Shown piece by piece: positions 42,206 to 51,222 of a stretch of 64,000 nucleotides of DNA (its first letter is position 1; every line of letters begins with the position of its first letter). The position numbers were made by a program, and so were the translations under genes. Origin of the DNA: Sphingorhabdus_B arenilitoris (lineage in GTDB: Bacteria > Pseudomonadota > Alphaproteobacteria > Sphingomonadales > Sphingomonadaceae); the NCBI RefSeq assembly GCF_042651485.1, contig NZ_JBHSDH010000013.1, positions 1,798,001 to 1,862,000 on the forward strand, read 5' to 3'. The notes below the pieces were generated by a model, which saw only the letters and a list, made by a program, of their open reading frames with translations, searched no databases and was not told where the DNA came from.

Positions 42206-42937
42206 ATGTCTGATCTTGCCGACCGGCAAAAAACGCAGCGGCAGCATTGGGCCGCACCGGGCAGCCGCCATGACCGGCTGATCCGGGCCTTGCGCGTTAT
42301 CTTGCCCAGCATCATCGGTATATTGCTCGCGCTGCTGACATTCAGCCCCTTCACCAATAATAATGAACTCAGCTTCGTTCTGGATAAAGACCGCGTGAAT
42401 ATGGCCGCCGAACGGATGCGGATAAGCGAGGCGCTGTATCGCGGTGAAGATAGCAAAGGGCGTCCCTTTTCCCTGCGCGCGGGCAGCGCGGTGCAGAAAA
42501 GCTCCGCCGAACCGATAATCCGCATGTCCGATTTGTCGGCGCGCATATTGCTGGATGATGGTCCTGCGGCATTGATCGCGGGGAAGGGCGCCTATGACCT
42601 AGACGCCGAAACGGTGCAGGTGAACGGGCCATTGTCGATCAAGTCAGCGGACGGATATTCGCTGATCGCCAACAATGTCATATTGGCGTTGAAGACCCAG
42701 ATTATGCGCAGCAGCGGCAGCGCGTCTTTCACGGGCAAGGACGGATATGAAGTCACCGCCAATAATGTGCAGGTAAATTTGCTCGAAAAAAATATGCAAA
42801 GCTTTGGCCCCGTGCGCGGCAGTACCAAAGTCGGAACATTCAGCGCCAATAGCATGAGCGCGGACCTCGACACGCGGGTCGTGAAATTAACCGGTAACGC
42901 GAAATTGCGTATCGAAGGAAATGCGTTTAGACAATGA
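42206..42937 (+). CDS. lptC: LPS export protein LptC
   Basis: 243 residues: an N-terminal transmembrane helix (RVILPSIIGILLALLTFSP) and a periplasmic jellyroll with repeated VNGPLSIKSADGYSL and ANNVQVNLLEKNMQS strands. It is an inner-membrane anchored protein passing LPS from LptB2FG to LptA. The stop overlaps lptA by 4 bases (ATGA). Confidence 0.9.
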   Translation: MSDLADRQKTQRQHWAAPGSRHDRLIRALRVILPSIIGILLALLTFSPFTNNNELSFVLDKDRVNMAAERMRISEALYRGEDSKGRPFSLRAGSAVQKSSAEPIIRMSDLSARILLDDGPAALIAGKGAYDLDAETVQVNGPLSIKSADGYSLIANNVILALKTQIMRSSGSASFTGKDGYEVTANNVQVNLLEKNMQSFGPVRGSTKVGTFSANSMSADLDTRVVKLTGNAKLRIEGNAFRQ

Positions 42938-43500
42938 CGATGAAATTGCATAAATCCCCTTTCAAAAGCCCGCTTGCGATTATGGCAGCCAGCTTCATCG
43001 GCACGGCGGCGCTGATTTCGGTGGCGGTCCCGGCGCAGGTGATCCGTGGCCATAATAGCAACGCTCCGGTTGATTTTAGCGCAGGCGAGCTGGTGTTGAA
43101 TGACAAGGCCGACCGGGTAATCCTGTCCGGAAATGCAACGGTGCAGCAGGCAGGCCTGACCATCCGGGCAGCGCGGTTAACCGCCGCTTATACCAATGGC
43201 GCAAAGATTGACGTGAACCGTTTTGACGCGGTTGGCGGCGTGCGGATTACCAAGGATGATCTGGTCGCCACCAGCAATGCCGCAATTTATGATGTTGATG
43301 CCGCGCTGATCACCCTGATTGGCAATGTGAATTTGAGCCAGGGCAGCAACCGGTTGAATGGCGGGCGGATTGTGATTGATCTCAATGCCGACCGCACGAC
43401 GATTTCGGGCGGAAATAACGGCGGCGGCGCTGGTTCGGGATCAAGCAATAATAATGGCCGGGTGACCGGGACATTCACCGTACCGCAACGCAAAAATTAA
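42934..43500 (+). CDS. lptA: LPS transport periplasmic protein LptA
   Basis: 188 residues: a signal peptide (about 12-32, cleavage near AQVIRG), then OstA repeats (VILSGNATVQQAGLTI, VNRFDAVGGVRIT) and an Asn/Gly/Ser-rich tail. It forms the periplasmic LPS bridge with LptC and LptD. Overlaps lptC. lptB follows after 117 bases. Confidence 0.9.
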   Translation: MTMKLHKSPFKSPLAIMAASFIGTAALISVAVPAQVIRGHNSNAPVDFSAGELVLNDKADRVILSGNATVQQAGLTIRAARLTAAYTNGAKIDVNRFDAVGGVRITKDDLVATSNAAIYDVDAALITLIGNVNLSQGSNRLNGGRIVIDLNADRTTISGGNNGGGAGSGSSNNNGRVTGTFTVPQRKN

Positions 43501-43529
43501 ATGCTTTGCTGAAGGCCGGGCCAAATCCT

Positions 43530-43568
43530 GCCAATTGTCAAAAGCGCAAGGATAAATTAGCAATTGGC
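43530..43568. repeat. Inverted repeat in the lptA-lptB gap
   Basis: GCCAATTG (43530-43537) is repeated inverted as CAATTGGC (43561-43568), 23 bases apart. It lies in the only sizeable gap of the lpt cluster and may be a regulator site or a hairpin. Confidence 0.35.
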
Positions 43569-43617
43569 AGCGCAGATAAGCGCATTGCAGAATAATATGA
43601 AGCGGGACTGAAAATAT

Positions 43618-44409
43618 ATGGACATAGTCGCGGATACCAAGGACGCAGCTGCACCTGCCGCCGATGCCACGACGGCGGCGGGCATGACATCGGGGCTTGC
43701 CGTTGTATCCATTGCCAAAAGCTATGACAAAAGAGCGGTTTTAACCGACGTCTCGTTGTCGGTGGCCAAGGGCGAAGTGCTCGGCCTGCTCGGTCCCAAT
43801 GGCGCGGGCAAGACAACCTGTTTCTATTCGATTATGGGGCTGGTGAAACCCGATAGCGGCCGAATCATGCTGAATGGCGAAGACATTACCCGCTTGCCCA
43901 TGTATCGCCGCGCGATATTGGGCCTGGGCTATCTGCCGCAAGAAACCTCAATTTTTCGGGGCATGACCGTTGAGCAGAATATTATGGCGGTGCTCGAAAT
44001 GGCCGAACCCGACCGCGATGCACAGCAATCGCGGCTGGATACGCTGCTCGATGAATTTGGTCTTACCCGGCTGCGCACGGCGCCCGCGATGGCGCTATCG
44101 GGTGGTGAGCGGCGGCGCTGCGAAATTGCGCGCGCTTTGGCGGCCAATCCGTCGATCATGCTGCTCGACGAACCGTTTGCCGGGATCGATCCTTTGTCGA
44201 TTTCCGATATTCGCGATTTAATTAAAGACCTGAAAACGCGCGATATCGGCGTGCTCATTACCGATCATAATGTGCGCGAAACGCTCGATATTGTCGACCG
44301 GGCCTGCATCATTTATGGCGGCCAAGTGCTGTTCGCCGGTACGCCCGAAGCGCTGGTTGCCGATGCCAATGTCCGCAGGCTTTATCTGGGCGAAAGCTTT
44401 GCAATGTGA
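43618..44409 (+). CDS. lptB: LPS export ABC transporter ATP-binding protein LptB
   Basis: 263 residues: Walker A GLLGPNGAGKTTCFYS, Q-loop GYLPQETSIFRGMTVEQN, signature ALSGGERRRCEIAR, Walker B IMLLDEPFAGIDP and the H-loop ITDHNV. It matches LptB rather than general amino-acid ABC proteins because of LPMYRRAILGLGYLPQE. It has about 20 Ala/Asp-rich residues added at the N terminus. It powers LPS extraction with LptFG. Confidence 0.93.
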   Translation: MDIVADTKDAAAPAADATTAAGMTSGLAVVSIAKSYDKRAVLTDVSLSVAKGEVLGLLGPNGAGKTTCFYSIMGLVKPDSGRIMLNGEDITRLPMYRRAILGLGYLPQETSIFRGMTVEQNIMAVLEMAEPDRDAQQSRLDTLLDEFGLTRLRTAPAMALSGGERRRCEIARALAANPSIMLLDEPFAGIDPLSISDIRDLIKDLKTRDIGVLITDHNVRETLDIVDRACIIYGGQVLFAGTPEALVADANVRRLYLGESFAM

Positions 44410-44466
44410 TCTGCGCCTATGCTTAAACATAACCAGTTTTCCGCCATCATCATCTCTGGTTAAGCC

Positions 44467-46005
44467 ATGGCTTTATCCCCCCGCCTTGATTTACGACAAA
44501 GCCAGTCGCTGGTCATGTCGCCGCAAATGCAGCAGGCGATCAAGCTGCTGGCGTTATCATCGGTAGAGATCGAAGCCTATATTAGCGAAGCCATTGAAAA
44601 AAATCCGCTATTGGAATCAGGCGGCGAGGATATTTCGCGCGATACCGATAGCAGAGCGGAGAGCGAGAGCACACCAGCCAGCAACGACGCGGCGATGGGC
44701 AGCGATGAAATATTAAACAGCAATGCGGTGTCGGGCGAAAATGCGCTCGACGTCGATTATAATAGCGAAACCTATCATAGCGACAGCGCCAGCGACGGCA
44801 TCACCGATGGGGGGGGCAACCGGCGCAGCGGCAGCGCGGACGATATGCTCAGCCTGTCGGGCGGCGGCGCGATTGGCGCAGATAGCAGCAGCTTTACCGA
44901 TGGCCCGGACTTCGACCGTTTCGCCGCGGCCGATATATCCCTGCGCGATCATTTGATGATGCAAGCAGGCTCGGCGCTGTCCGGCCGGGAATATCTGCTG
45001 GTGCAACAATTGATCGAAAATATCGAAAATAGCGGCTATTTAGGTACCGACCTGCTGGGCCTTGCCCACCGGCTCGGCGTGCCGATGGCGGAAATGGAGG
45101 CGGCGCTCGAAAAGCTGCAAACTTTTGACCCAACCGGCGTGGGGGCGCGCAATTTGTCCGAATGTATCGCGCTGCAAGCCAAAGAGGCCGACCGCTATGA
45201 CCCGGCTATGGCGCGGTTGATTGATAATCTTGATTTGGTCGCGCGCGGCGGATTTGATCAATTGAAACGGCTATGCCGCGTCGATGATGAAGATTTGCGC
45301 GATATGCTGTGCGAATTGCGCAGCTATGATCCCAAGCCTGGGTCGCATTTTGGCGAGGAAGAAGCGCGCGCCGTAACGCCGGATATTTATTTGAACCCAC
45401 GCGGCGATGGCTGGACCGTCGAATTGAACAGCGCCAACCTGCCCCGCTTGCTGGTCAACCGCAGCTATGCCGCTGAATTGAGCGCAGGCGGAGCGGATAA
45501 GGCGACCAAGGCCTGGCTGAATGAGGCGCTGGCCGATGCCCATTGGTTGATCAAAGCCATGGATCAGCGGCAACGAACGATCATCAAAACCGTATCCGAA
45601 ATCGTAAAGCAGCAGGATGGATTTTTCCGCCATGGTGTCGCGCATTTGCGGCCCTTAACGCTGCGCCAAGTGGCCGAGGCGATTGATATGCACGAATCCA
45701 CGATCAGCCGCGTGACCAGCAATAAATATCTGTGCTGCGACCGGGGACTGTTCGAATTGAAATATTTCTTCACCAGCGGCGTTGCCTCCGACGACGGCGA
45801 AGGCGCATCGGCAGAAGCGGTAAAAAGCCAGATAAAGGCCTTGATCGACGGCGAAGGCGACAAGATTTTGTCCGATGACAAGCTGGTCTTGCTGCTCAAA
45901 AAATCAGGCTTTGATCTTGCCCGCCGGACGGTGGCCAAATATCGGGAAGCTATGGGAATAGGATCATCGGTGCAGCGGCGGCGGGCACGGAAAATGGGCG
46001 GCTGA
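44467..46005 (+). CDS. rpoN: RNA polymerase sigma-54 factor RpoN
   Basis: 512 residues: region I LRQSQSLVMSPQMQQAIKLL, a long acidic region II (about 60-150), the core-binding region, the HTH (LRQVAEAIDMHESTISRVTS), and the RpoN box LARRTVAKYREAMGI near the C terminus. It directs transcription from -24/-12 promoters with an AAA+ activator. It follows lptB, the usual order. No hpf or ptsN gene follows here. Confidence 0.95.
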   Translation: MALSPRLDLRQSQSLVMSPQMQQAIKLLALSSVEIEAYISEAIEKNPLLESGGEDISRDTDSRAESESTPASNDAAMGSDEILNSNAVSGENALDVDYNSETYHSDSASDGITDGGGNRRSGSADDMLSLSGGGAIGADSSSFTDGPDFDRFAAADISLRDHLMMQAGSALSGREYLLVQQLIENIENSGYLGTDLLGLAHRLGVPMAEMEAALEKLQTFDPTGVGARNLSECIALQAKEADRYDPAMARLIDNLDLVARGGFDQLKRLCRVDDEDLRDMLCELRSYDPKPGSHFGEEEARAVTPDIYLNPRGDGWTVELNSANLPRLLVNRSYAAELSAGGADKATKAWLNEALADAHWLIKAMDQRQRTIIKTVSEIVKQQDGFFRHGVAHLRPLTLRQVAEAIDMHESTISRVTSNKYLCCDRGLFELKYFFTSGVASDDGEGASAEAVKSQIKALIDGEGDKILSDDKLVLLLKKSGFDLARRTVAKYREAMGIGSSVQRRRARKMGG

Positions 46006-46046
46006 ACGAAGTCAAAGCGTTTCGGTGTCTATGTGCAAGTCCTAAC

Positions 46047-47018
46047 TCACTCCATTATTTCAGCCGCAGCGCCAACCGGGGCGCTGACCACGGCATCGGC
46101 CAATTTCTGACCCGATAGCCACGCCGATTCCACCCGGGGACGGGTCAACCAATCGCCGCAGCATCCCAGGCCCAATTCGCCATTCCATAGCATTCCGGCC
46201 CCTGCGCCTTCTCCGCTCGGCCGCGCAAAACGCCAACGATGCGCTGCGGACACGGCCGGTTCAGGCAAAGCCGCGCCGGTGACATCAGAAAGCGCCGACA
46301 GCAAAGCCGATTCAATATGCGCCGCATCGGCCTCCAAATAGCTTTGCGACCAAGCGGGCGTTGCTTGGATCACCCAGGTTTCCTCCGCGCTGCGCTGCGG
46401 CTTGGCTCCGCCGCGCGCGGCCCACCCAATCGCGCCAATTTCGCGGATCGTGTCGGCATCAATTTCCAGCCTTTCGTCAAAAGCCGCCATCACGGTCCAA
46501 CAGGGCAGCGACGATACGGTTTCGGCCTGCGCCGCCATCGCAGCGTCCCATGGGGCGACCAGCGGCGATACTTGTTCGGCGGGGACCGCGACGATCACCG
46601 CGTCATAGCGGCTATCACCGATATTTGCGCCGCGCAGCTGCCACCCATCTGGCCGGCGCTCTATTGTTTCCACCCGCGCGGACCAATGCACATTTTGCTG
46701 CGCCGCCATATGCCGTATCGGGGCATTCATCGTCGGCGTTCCTACAAAAGCATCGTCGCCCGCCTCGCTCCATTTTGCGGCGACGCCCTCTTCCTGCCAG
46801 CGCAGTACCGTTTCGGCAAAGCCGGCATCGCGCACCGTGAAATATTGCGCGCCATGGTCGAAATGCACATCGCCCGCTGGCCCTGCCATGCGCCGCGTCG
46901 ACATTCGCCCGCCCGGTCCGCGTCCTTTGTCAAATAAAGTGACGCTGTGCCCCGCCTCGGCCAATTTTTCGCCGCAGGACAGTCCCGCCATACCGGCTCC
47001 GATAATTGCTATCTGCAT
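46047..47018 (-). CDS. FAD-dependent oxidoreductase (renalase/amine-oxidase-like)
   Basis: 323 residues: N-terminal dinucleotide fold IIGAGMAGLSCGEKLAEAGH and FDKGRGPGGRMSTRR, then DHGAQYFTVRD, and a C-terminal LGCCGDWLTRPRVESAWLSG FAD-closing segment. This matches the NAD(P)/FAD-dependent renalase-like family. The substrate is unknown. The start at 47018 is chosen from the beginning of the Rossmann fold. Confidence 0.88.
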   Translation of the reverse strand: MQIAIIGAGMAGLSCGEKLAEAGHSVTLFDKGRGPGGRMSTRRMAGPAGDVHFDHGAQYFTVRDAGFAETVLRWQEEGVAAKWSEAGDDAFVGTPTMNAPIRHMAAQQNVHWSARVETIERRPDGWQLRGANIGDSRYDAVIVAVPAEQVSPLVAPWDAAMAAQAETVSSLPCWTVMAAFDERLEIDADTIREIGAIGWAARGGAKPQRSAEETWVIQATPAWSQSYLEADAAHIESALLSALSDVTGAALPEPAVSAAHRWRFARPSGEGAGAGMLWNGELGLGCCGDWLTRPRVESAWLSGQKLADAVVSAPVGAAAEIME

Positions 47019-47102
47019 AAATACCCTTTCGCGGCCCTGCATAAGGCGGCGAGGTCGCAATCACCATTTGGGCTTTTGCCCTATATAGCTGGCAAGCGGC
47101 GG

Positions 47103-48431
47103 TTATTCACCATCATCCTGCACGATTTTCATCACGCGCAGCTTGTCAATTTTGCGGCCGTCCATATCCACCACTTCAAACCGCCAACCCTGATCGGAAA
47201 ATGCTTCGCCCTCTTCGGGTAAATGCCGCAGCAAATAGAGCGCATGACCCGCCGCCGTCGCATAATCGCGATCTTCCGACAGGCGGATATCCAGCGCATC
47301 GGCCATCGCGTCCGCCGCCATGCTACCCGATATCAGCATCGATCCATCCTCGAGCGTCACGATACTCGGCGCGCTGCCTTGTTCCTGATCCGACGCAAAT
47401 TCGCCAGCAATGGCCGATAATAGGTCATTGGGCGTCACGATGCCTTCAAAATGGCCATATTCGTCATGCACGAGCAGCATCGGCACTTCGGATGAACGCA
47501 ATATTTCGAGTGCGTCCATCGCATCCAGTTGATCGGGTACAATTTCCGCCTTGCGCATCAATTTGCGGATATTGAGCCTTTTGCCCTTAATCTGCGCAAT
47601 CACAATATCGCGCGATTGCACCACGCCGATAATATCATCGGTATCCTCGCCAGTGACCGGCAACCTTGTATGCGGCGAGTCGACCAGCGCGGCGCGCACA
47701 TCATCGGCGCTGGCATCAACCGAAATCCAGTCCACATCGGTGCGCGGGGTCATCACCTCGCGCACTGGGCGGTCGGCAAGCCGCACCACGCCTGCAATGA
47801 CTTTATGTTCATGCTCTTCGATCAGGCCCGCATGGGTTGCCTCGGCAAATACCACCCGCAATTCCTCTGCAGATAGCGCTTGGCGCGAATCGCGGCGCAG
47901 ACCAAGCAGCCGGAATATCAATGCGCTCGATTGATCGAGCAACCATACGAAAGGCGCGGTGATGCGGGCCATCCACTCCATCGGGATAGCCATCGCCGTC
48001 GCAATGCGTTCCGGCGCGACCAGCGCAAATTGTTTGGGCACCAATTCGCCGATGACGAGCGACAAATATGTGGTGATGCCTATCACGATTCCAAATCCGG
48101 TGGTTGCTGCCCAGCCCGCGTCCATCCCCAAATATACCAGCCGTTCGGCCACGGGACCACCCAGCGTTGAACCCGAATAGGCGCCTGCGACAATCCCGAT
48201 GAGCGTAATCCCGATTTGCACGGTGGACAGAAACTTGCCCGGATCGCTGGCAAGCCGCAGCGCCGCAACCGCTCCATTGCTGCCTTGATCAGCCGCAGCC
48301 TGCAGCTTGGCCGTGCGCGCCGATACGATGGCGAGTTCCGACATAGCGAACACACCGTTCAGCGCAATAAACGCCAATATGATAGCCGTATCGATCCAGG
48401 GAAAAGGGGTTAGTGTCATGGGACTTGTCAT
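47103..48431 (-). CDS. CNNM/CorC-type transporter (hemolysin-like, DUF21 + CBS)
   Basis: 442 residues: an N-terminal DUF21 domain with about four transmembrane helices (WIDTAIILAFIALNGVFAMSELAIVS at the start), two CBS domains (about 215-335, VMTPRTDVDWISVDAS), and a C-terminal CorC_HlyC domain (YGHFEGIVTPNDLLSAI). Family proteins transport Mg2+ or Co2+. It is a single gene, with the AAAGG ribosome site before 48431. A start at 48419 is possible. Confidence 0.9.
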   Translation of the reverse strand: MTSPMTLTPFPWIDTAIILAFIALNGVFAMSELAIVSARTAKLQAAADQGSNGAVAALRLASDPGKFLSTVQIGITLIGIVAGAYSGSTLGGPVAERLVYLGMDAGWAATTGFGIVIGITTYLSLVIGELVPKQFALVAPERIATAMAIPMEWMARITAPFVWLLDQSSALIFRLLGLRRDSRQALSAEELRVVFAEATHAGLIEEHEHKVIAGVVRLADRPVREVMTPRTDVDWISVDASADDVRAALVDSPHTRLPVTGEDTDDIIGVVQSRDIVIAQIKGKRLNIRKLMRKAEIVPDQLDAMDALEILRSSEVPMLLVHDEYGHFEGIVTPNDLLSAIAGEFASDQEQGSAPSIVTLEDGSMLISGSMAADAMADALDIRLSEDRDYATAAGHALYLLRHLPEEGEAFSDQGWRFEVVDMDGRKIDKLRVMKIVQDDGE

Positions 48432-48591
48432 TGCCTTTAATCAATTTGCGGCTTTTGGCAATATTTACAAGTTGAAATCCCGCTCAATCAGCTTCTGTTC
48501 ATTTTCAAAAATGGTATAAGCGACGCCAGCGGATCGAAATCTAACGCCGTGCGTTTGATGAAGATTGTGCCTGGATAAAAAGGAAAATTTT

Positions 48592-49257
48592 ATGAATAAG
48601 ACCCGCAAAATCGCTCTCATCGCCGCATTGGCTGCATTGCCGTTATCGGCCTGTGTCACCAATCCGGAAACCGGCAAGAAATCCATTTCCAAAACCGCAA
48701 TTGGCGGCATTGGCGGCGCGCTTGGCGGATATTTACTCGGCGACCTGGTTGGCGGAAAGCGCGACCGGACCGAAAAAATCGTCGGCGCAGGCATTGGCGC
48801 AATCGCTGGCGCTGGTGTTGGCTATTATATGGATCAGCAGGAAAAGAAATTGCGCGAACAGACCGCCGGAACCGGGGTCAATGTGATCCGCGATGGTGAC
48901 AATCTGGTGCTCGATATGCCGTCTGATGTCACATTCCCGGTAAACAGCTACAGCGTGCAGCCTGAATTTCGTCAAACGCTGGTGAACCTTGCCGGGACAT
49001 TGCGCGAATATGAAAAAACCTATGTCGATGTGCTGGGCCATACCGATTCGACTGGATCGGATGCCTATAATCAAACCTTGTCGGTAAACCGTGCGCAGTC
49101 GGTGGCGCAGATTTTAACCGGCAATGGCGTGCAAAATGCCCGCGTTGCAACGCAAGGCTATGGTGAAAGCCAGCCCAAGGCAAGCAACACCACCGAAGAA
49201 GGGCGCGCCGCCAACCGCCGCGTTGAAATCCGTTTGGTCCCTGTTACCGAAGGATAA
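48592..49257 (+). CDS. OmpA family lipoprotein with glycine-zipper segment
   Basis: 221 residues: a lipobox (PLSAC, near residue 20), a glycine-zipper helix region (IGGIGGALGGYLLGDLVGG and VGAGIGAIAGAGVGYYMD), and a C-terminal OmpA-like domain (DVLGHTDSTGSDAYNQTLS, GYGESQPKASNTTEEGRAAN). YiaD-like; an outer-membrane lipoprotein attached to peptidoglycan. The start at 48592 follows AAGGA and excludes nine upstream codons. Confidence 0.9.
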   Translation: MNKTRKIALIAALAALPLSACVTNPETGKKSISKTAIGGIGGALGGYLLGDLVGGKRDRTEKIVGAGIGAIAGAGVGYYMDQQEKKLREQTAGTGVNVIRDGDNLVLDMPSDVTFPVNSYSVQPEFRQTLVNLAGTLREYEKTYVDVLGHTDSTGSDAYNQTLSVNRAQSVAQILTGNGVQNARVATQGYGESQPKASNTTEEGRAANRRVEIRLVPVTEG

Positions 49258-49266
49258 ATACCATCA

Positions 49267-49836
49267 TCACTCAGCGGCGAGATATGTGCGGGCATTGTCC
49301 CGGGTTATCTCGTCGCTGACGATGCTTTCGCGCATATTGTATGCTTCACCCGTTCCATAATCAAAAATGATGTCGTCCAATTTCCATTGGCCATCCTGTT
49401 TCACCCATATCATTTGGTCCGTCCACCGGGCGATTTCGCCTTCATATTGAAAGGACAAAGCCATCATCACTTCGGCGCGGCCGTCGCTGACGGTGACATT
49501 TTCAATTTCGTGGCCAGTCATCCCTTCATAACTGCCAATGAAAATCGGGCCTTCGCGGATCAATTTTTCATCCGTGCTGGTAACCTTACCCAGCGCGATC
49601 AATGTTTCGAGATAGGGGCATAATTCGGCCTGTAATGCGCTGGATAATTGGCTGCGAAAACCAAAATCATCGCAGCTCACCCCGGTATAACGAGCATCGC
49701 CGAACCTGCTATCGGCATAAAGGGCCAGCGCGCTTTTCCTGACATGGCCAGCATCAGCACCATCCTGCGGCGCGCATGCCAAAGTAGGTGAAACCAGTAG
49801 GACCGAAAAAGCGGCCATTCCCATCATCCATTTCAT
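49267..49836 (-). CDS. Exported hypothetical protein
   Basis: 189 residues with an N-terminal signal peptide (MAAFSVLLVSPTLACAP) that could be a weak lipobox. The mature part has DDFGFRSQLSSALQAELCPYLETLIA and VWVKQDGQWKLDDIIFDY-like strands, similar to DUF3828-type or NTF2-like periplasmic proteins. Its start overlaps the UbiH-like stop by 4 bases, so both may be co-transcribed. Function unknown. Confidence 0.7.
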   Translation of the reverse strand: MKWMMGMAAFSVLLVSPTLACAPQDGADAGHVRKSALALYADSRFGDARYTGVSCDDFGFRSQLSSALQAELCPYLETLIALGKVTSTDEKLIREGPIFIGSYEGMTGHEIENVTVSDGRAEVMMALSFQYEGEIARWTDQMIWVKQDGQWKLDDIIFDYGTGEAYNMRESIVSDEITRDNARTYLAAE

Positions 49837-51068
49837 ATGGCGGATCCTTTCAGCAATTTCGGCAAGCTACCGCTTTCGCCGCGTGCTTCGGACATGAAAA
49901 AAGCCTTGGCGGGCTTCGTCCGTTGCACCATGGCCATGCCCAAACGGCGCACCGCGCTCGCCGTTTTGCCTGGCACAGAAAATAGCCGGTTCAATCCATC
50001 GGTGGCCACCGCCACCATCATCGTATCGACACTGCGCCACTTGCCATAGCGTTCCAGCAGTTGCGCATCGCCCAGATCGAGCCCCAAACGCACCCCATCC
50101 ACCAGCACCTCGGTCAGGCTGGCCACATCGCGCAGCCCCAAATTCAACCCCTGCCCGGCAATCGGGTGGATGCCATGCGCGCTATCACCGATCAGCGCGA
50201 GCCGCTGCTCCGTGATCTGTCCCGCATGATGAAAGCCGAGCGGATAGCTGGACAGCGGCGCGGCCAGTTCCACTGCACCCAGCATATGCCCCATCGCCTT
50301 TTCCAATTCAGCCGCAAAGCCGCGCGGCGATAATTTCAAATAAGCAGGCGCATCGCCCCGGGTTTGCGACCATACAATCGCGCTGCGGTGGCGGCCATCT
50401 GCATCATCCAGCATCGGCAGAACCGCAAAAGGTCCGGTGGGATAAAAAATTTCATAGGCGATATTCTCATGCGCTTTTTCGTGGAAAATCGCTCCCACAA
50501 TCGCGGCATGATCATATTGCCAATGCGCAATTTTCAGGCCCGCTTCCTCGCGCGTCTGGCTCTGCCGCCCTTCCGCCACGATCAGCAATTGCCCGGTCAG
50601 GATAGAACCATTGTCCAGCGTGACGCGCACCGCACCTGCATCGCGCAGCTTTTCCGTTATCTGCGCGGGCATATGCAAATGGATCAACTCGCTGTCCTGC
50701 GCAGCGGCCAGCAATGTCCGGCGCAGCAGCTTATTTTCAAACATTTGCCCCAGATAGCCGTCATCTTCGCCGGGAACAAAATCCAGTTCGCCCGGTTTCA
50801 ACCCGTCGCTCACCCAAATCTGTTCAATCGGGCACCCTTTGCCCGATAGCGCGCCGCCCAAACCAATGGCCTCGAACATTTTCATCGAAGAGCTGGAAAT
50901 AGCCGAGGTCCGGCCATCAAAACCGTCGGCCATCATCACCGCCGGATCGGCGCGATCAACAATATGGCTGCTAATCCCATGCGCCGCGAGCGCCAAACCC
51001 TGTGCCAGACCAATAAGACCGCCACCGATGATGATGACATCTGCTGATGCTGATTCGGATTGCGCCAT
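49833..51068 (-). CDS. UbiH/UbiF-family FAD-dependent monooxygenase
   Basis: 411 residues of the flavin hydroxylase class: IIGGGLIGLAQGLALAAHGI (GxGxxG), the DG fingerprint in the middle, and LIGDSAHGIHPIAGQGLNLGLRD, the GD motif that closes on FAD. UbiH/F/I-type enzymes hydroxylate the ubiquinone ring. It is unclear which position this one acts on. The start at 51068 is preferred because the fold begins after MAQSESASADV. It is divergent from ftsK. Confidence 0.88.
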   Translation of the reverse strand: MAQSESASADVIIIGGGLIGLAQGLALAAHGISSHIVDRADPAVMMADGFDGRTSAISSSSMKMFEAIGLGGALSGKGCPIEQIWVSDGLKPGELDFVPGEDDGYLGQMFENKLLRRTLLAAAQDSELIHLHMPAQITEKLRDAGAVRVTLDNGSILTGQLLIVAEGRQSQTREEAGLKIAHWQYDHAAIVGAIFHEKAHENIAYEIFYPTGPFAVLPMLDDADGRHRSAIVWSQTRGDAPAYLKLSPRGFAAELEKAMGHMLGAVELAAPLSSYPLGFHHAGQITEQRLALIGDSAHGIHPIAGQGLNLGLRDVASLTEVLVDGVRLGLDLGDAQLLERYGKWRSVDTMMVAVATDGLNRLFSVPGKTASAVRRLGMAMVQRTKPAKAFFMSEARGESGSLPKLLKGSAI

Positions 51069-51222
51069 GTTGATCCTTTTGATTCTGCTTTTATTTGCTG
51101 GGATAGTAAGGCCGATAATCCGCGCTGCAAAGTGCAAAACTTGGCAGGACTCTTGACGGGGAGTCACTCCTCGGCGCAAAAGGCGTGTGGTTAACAATAT
51201 TCATCCAAAGGCATCTTCATCC

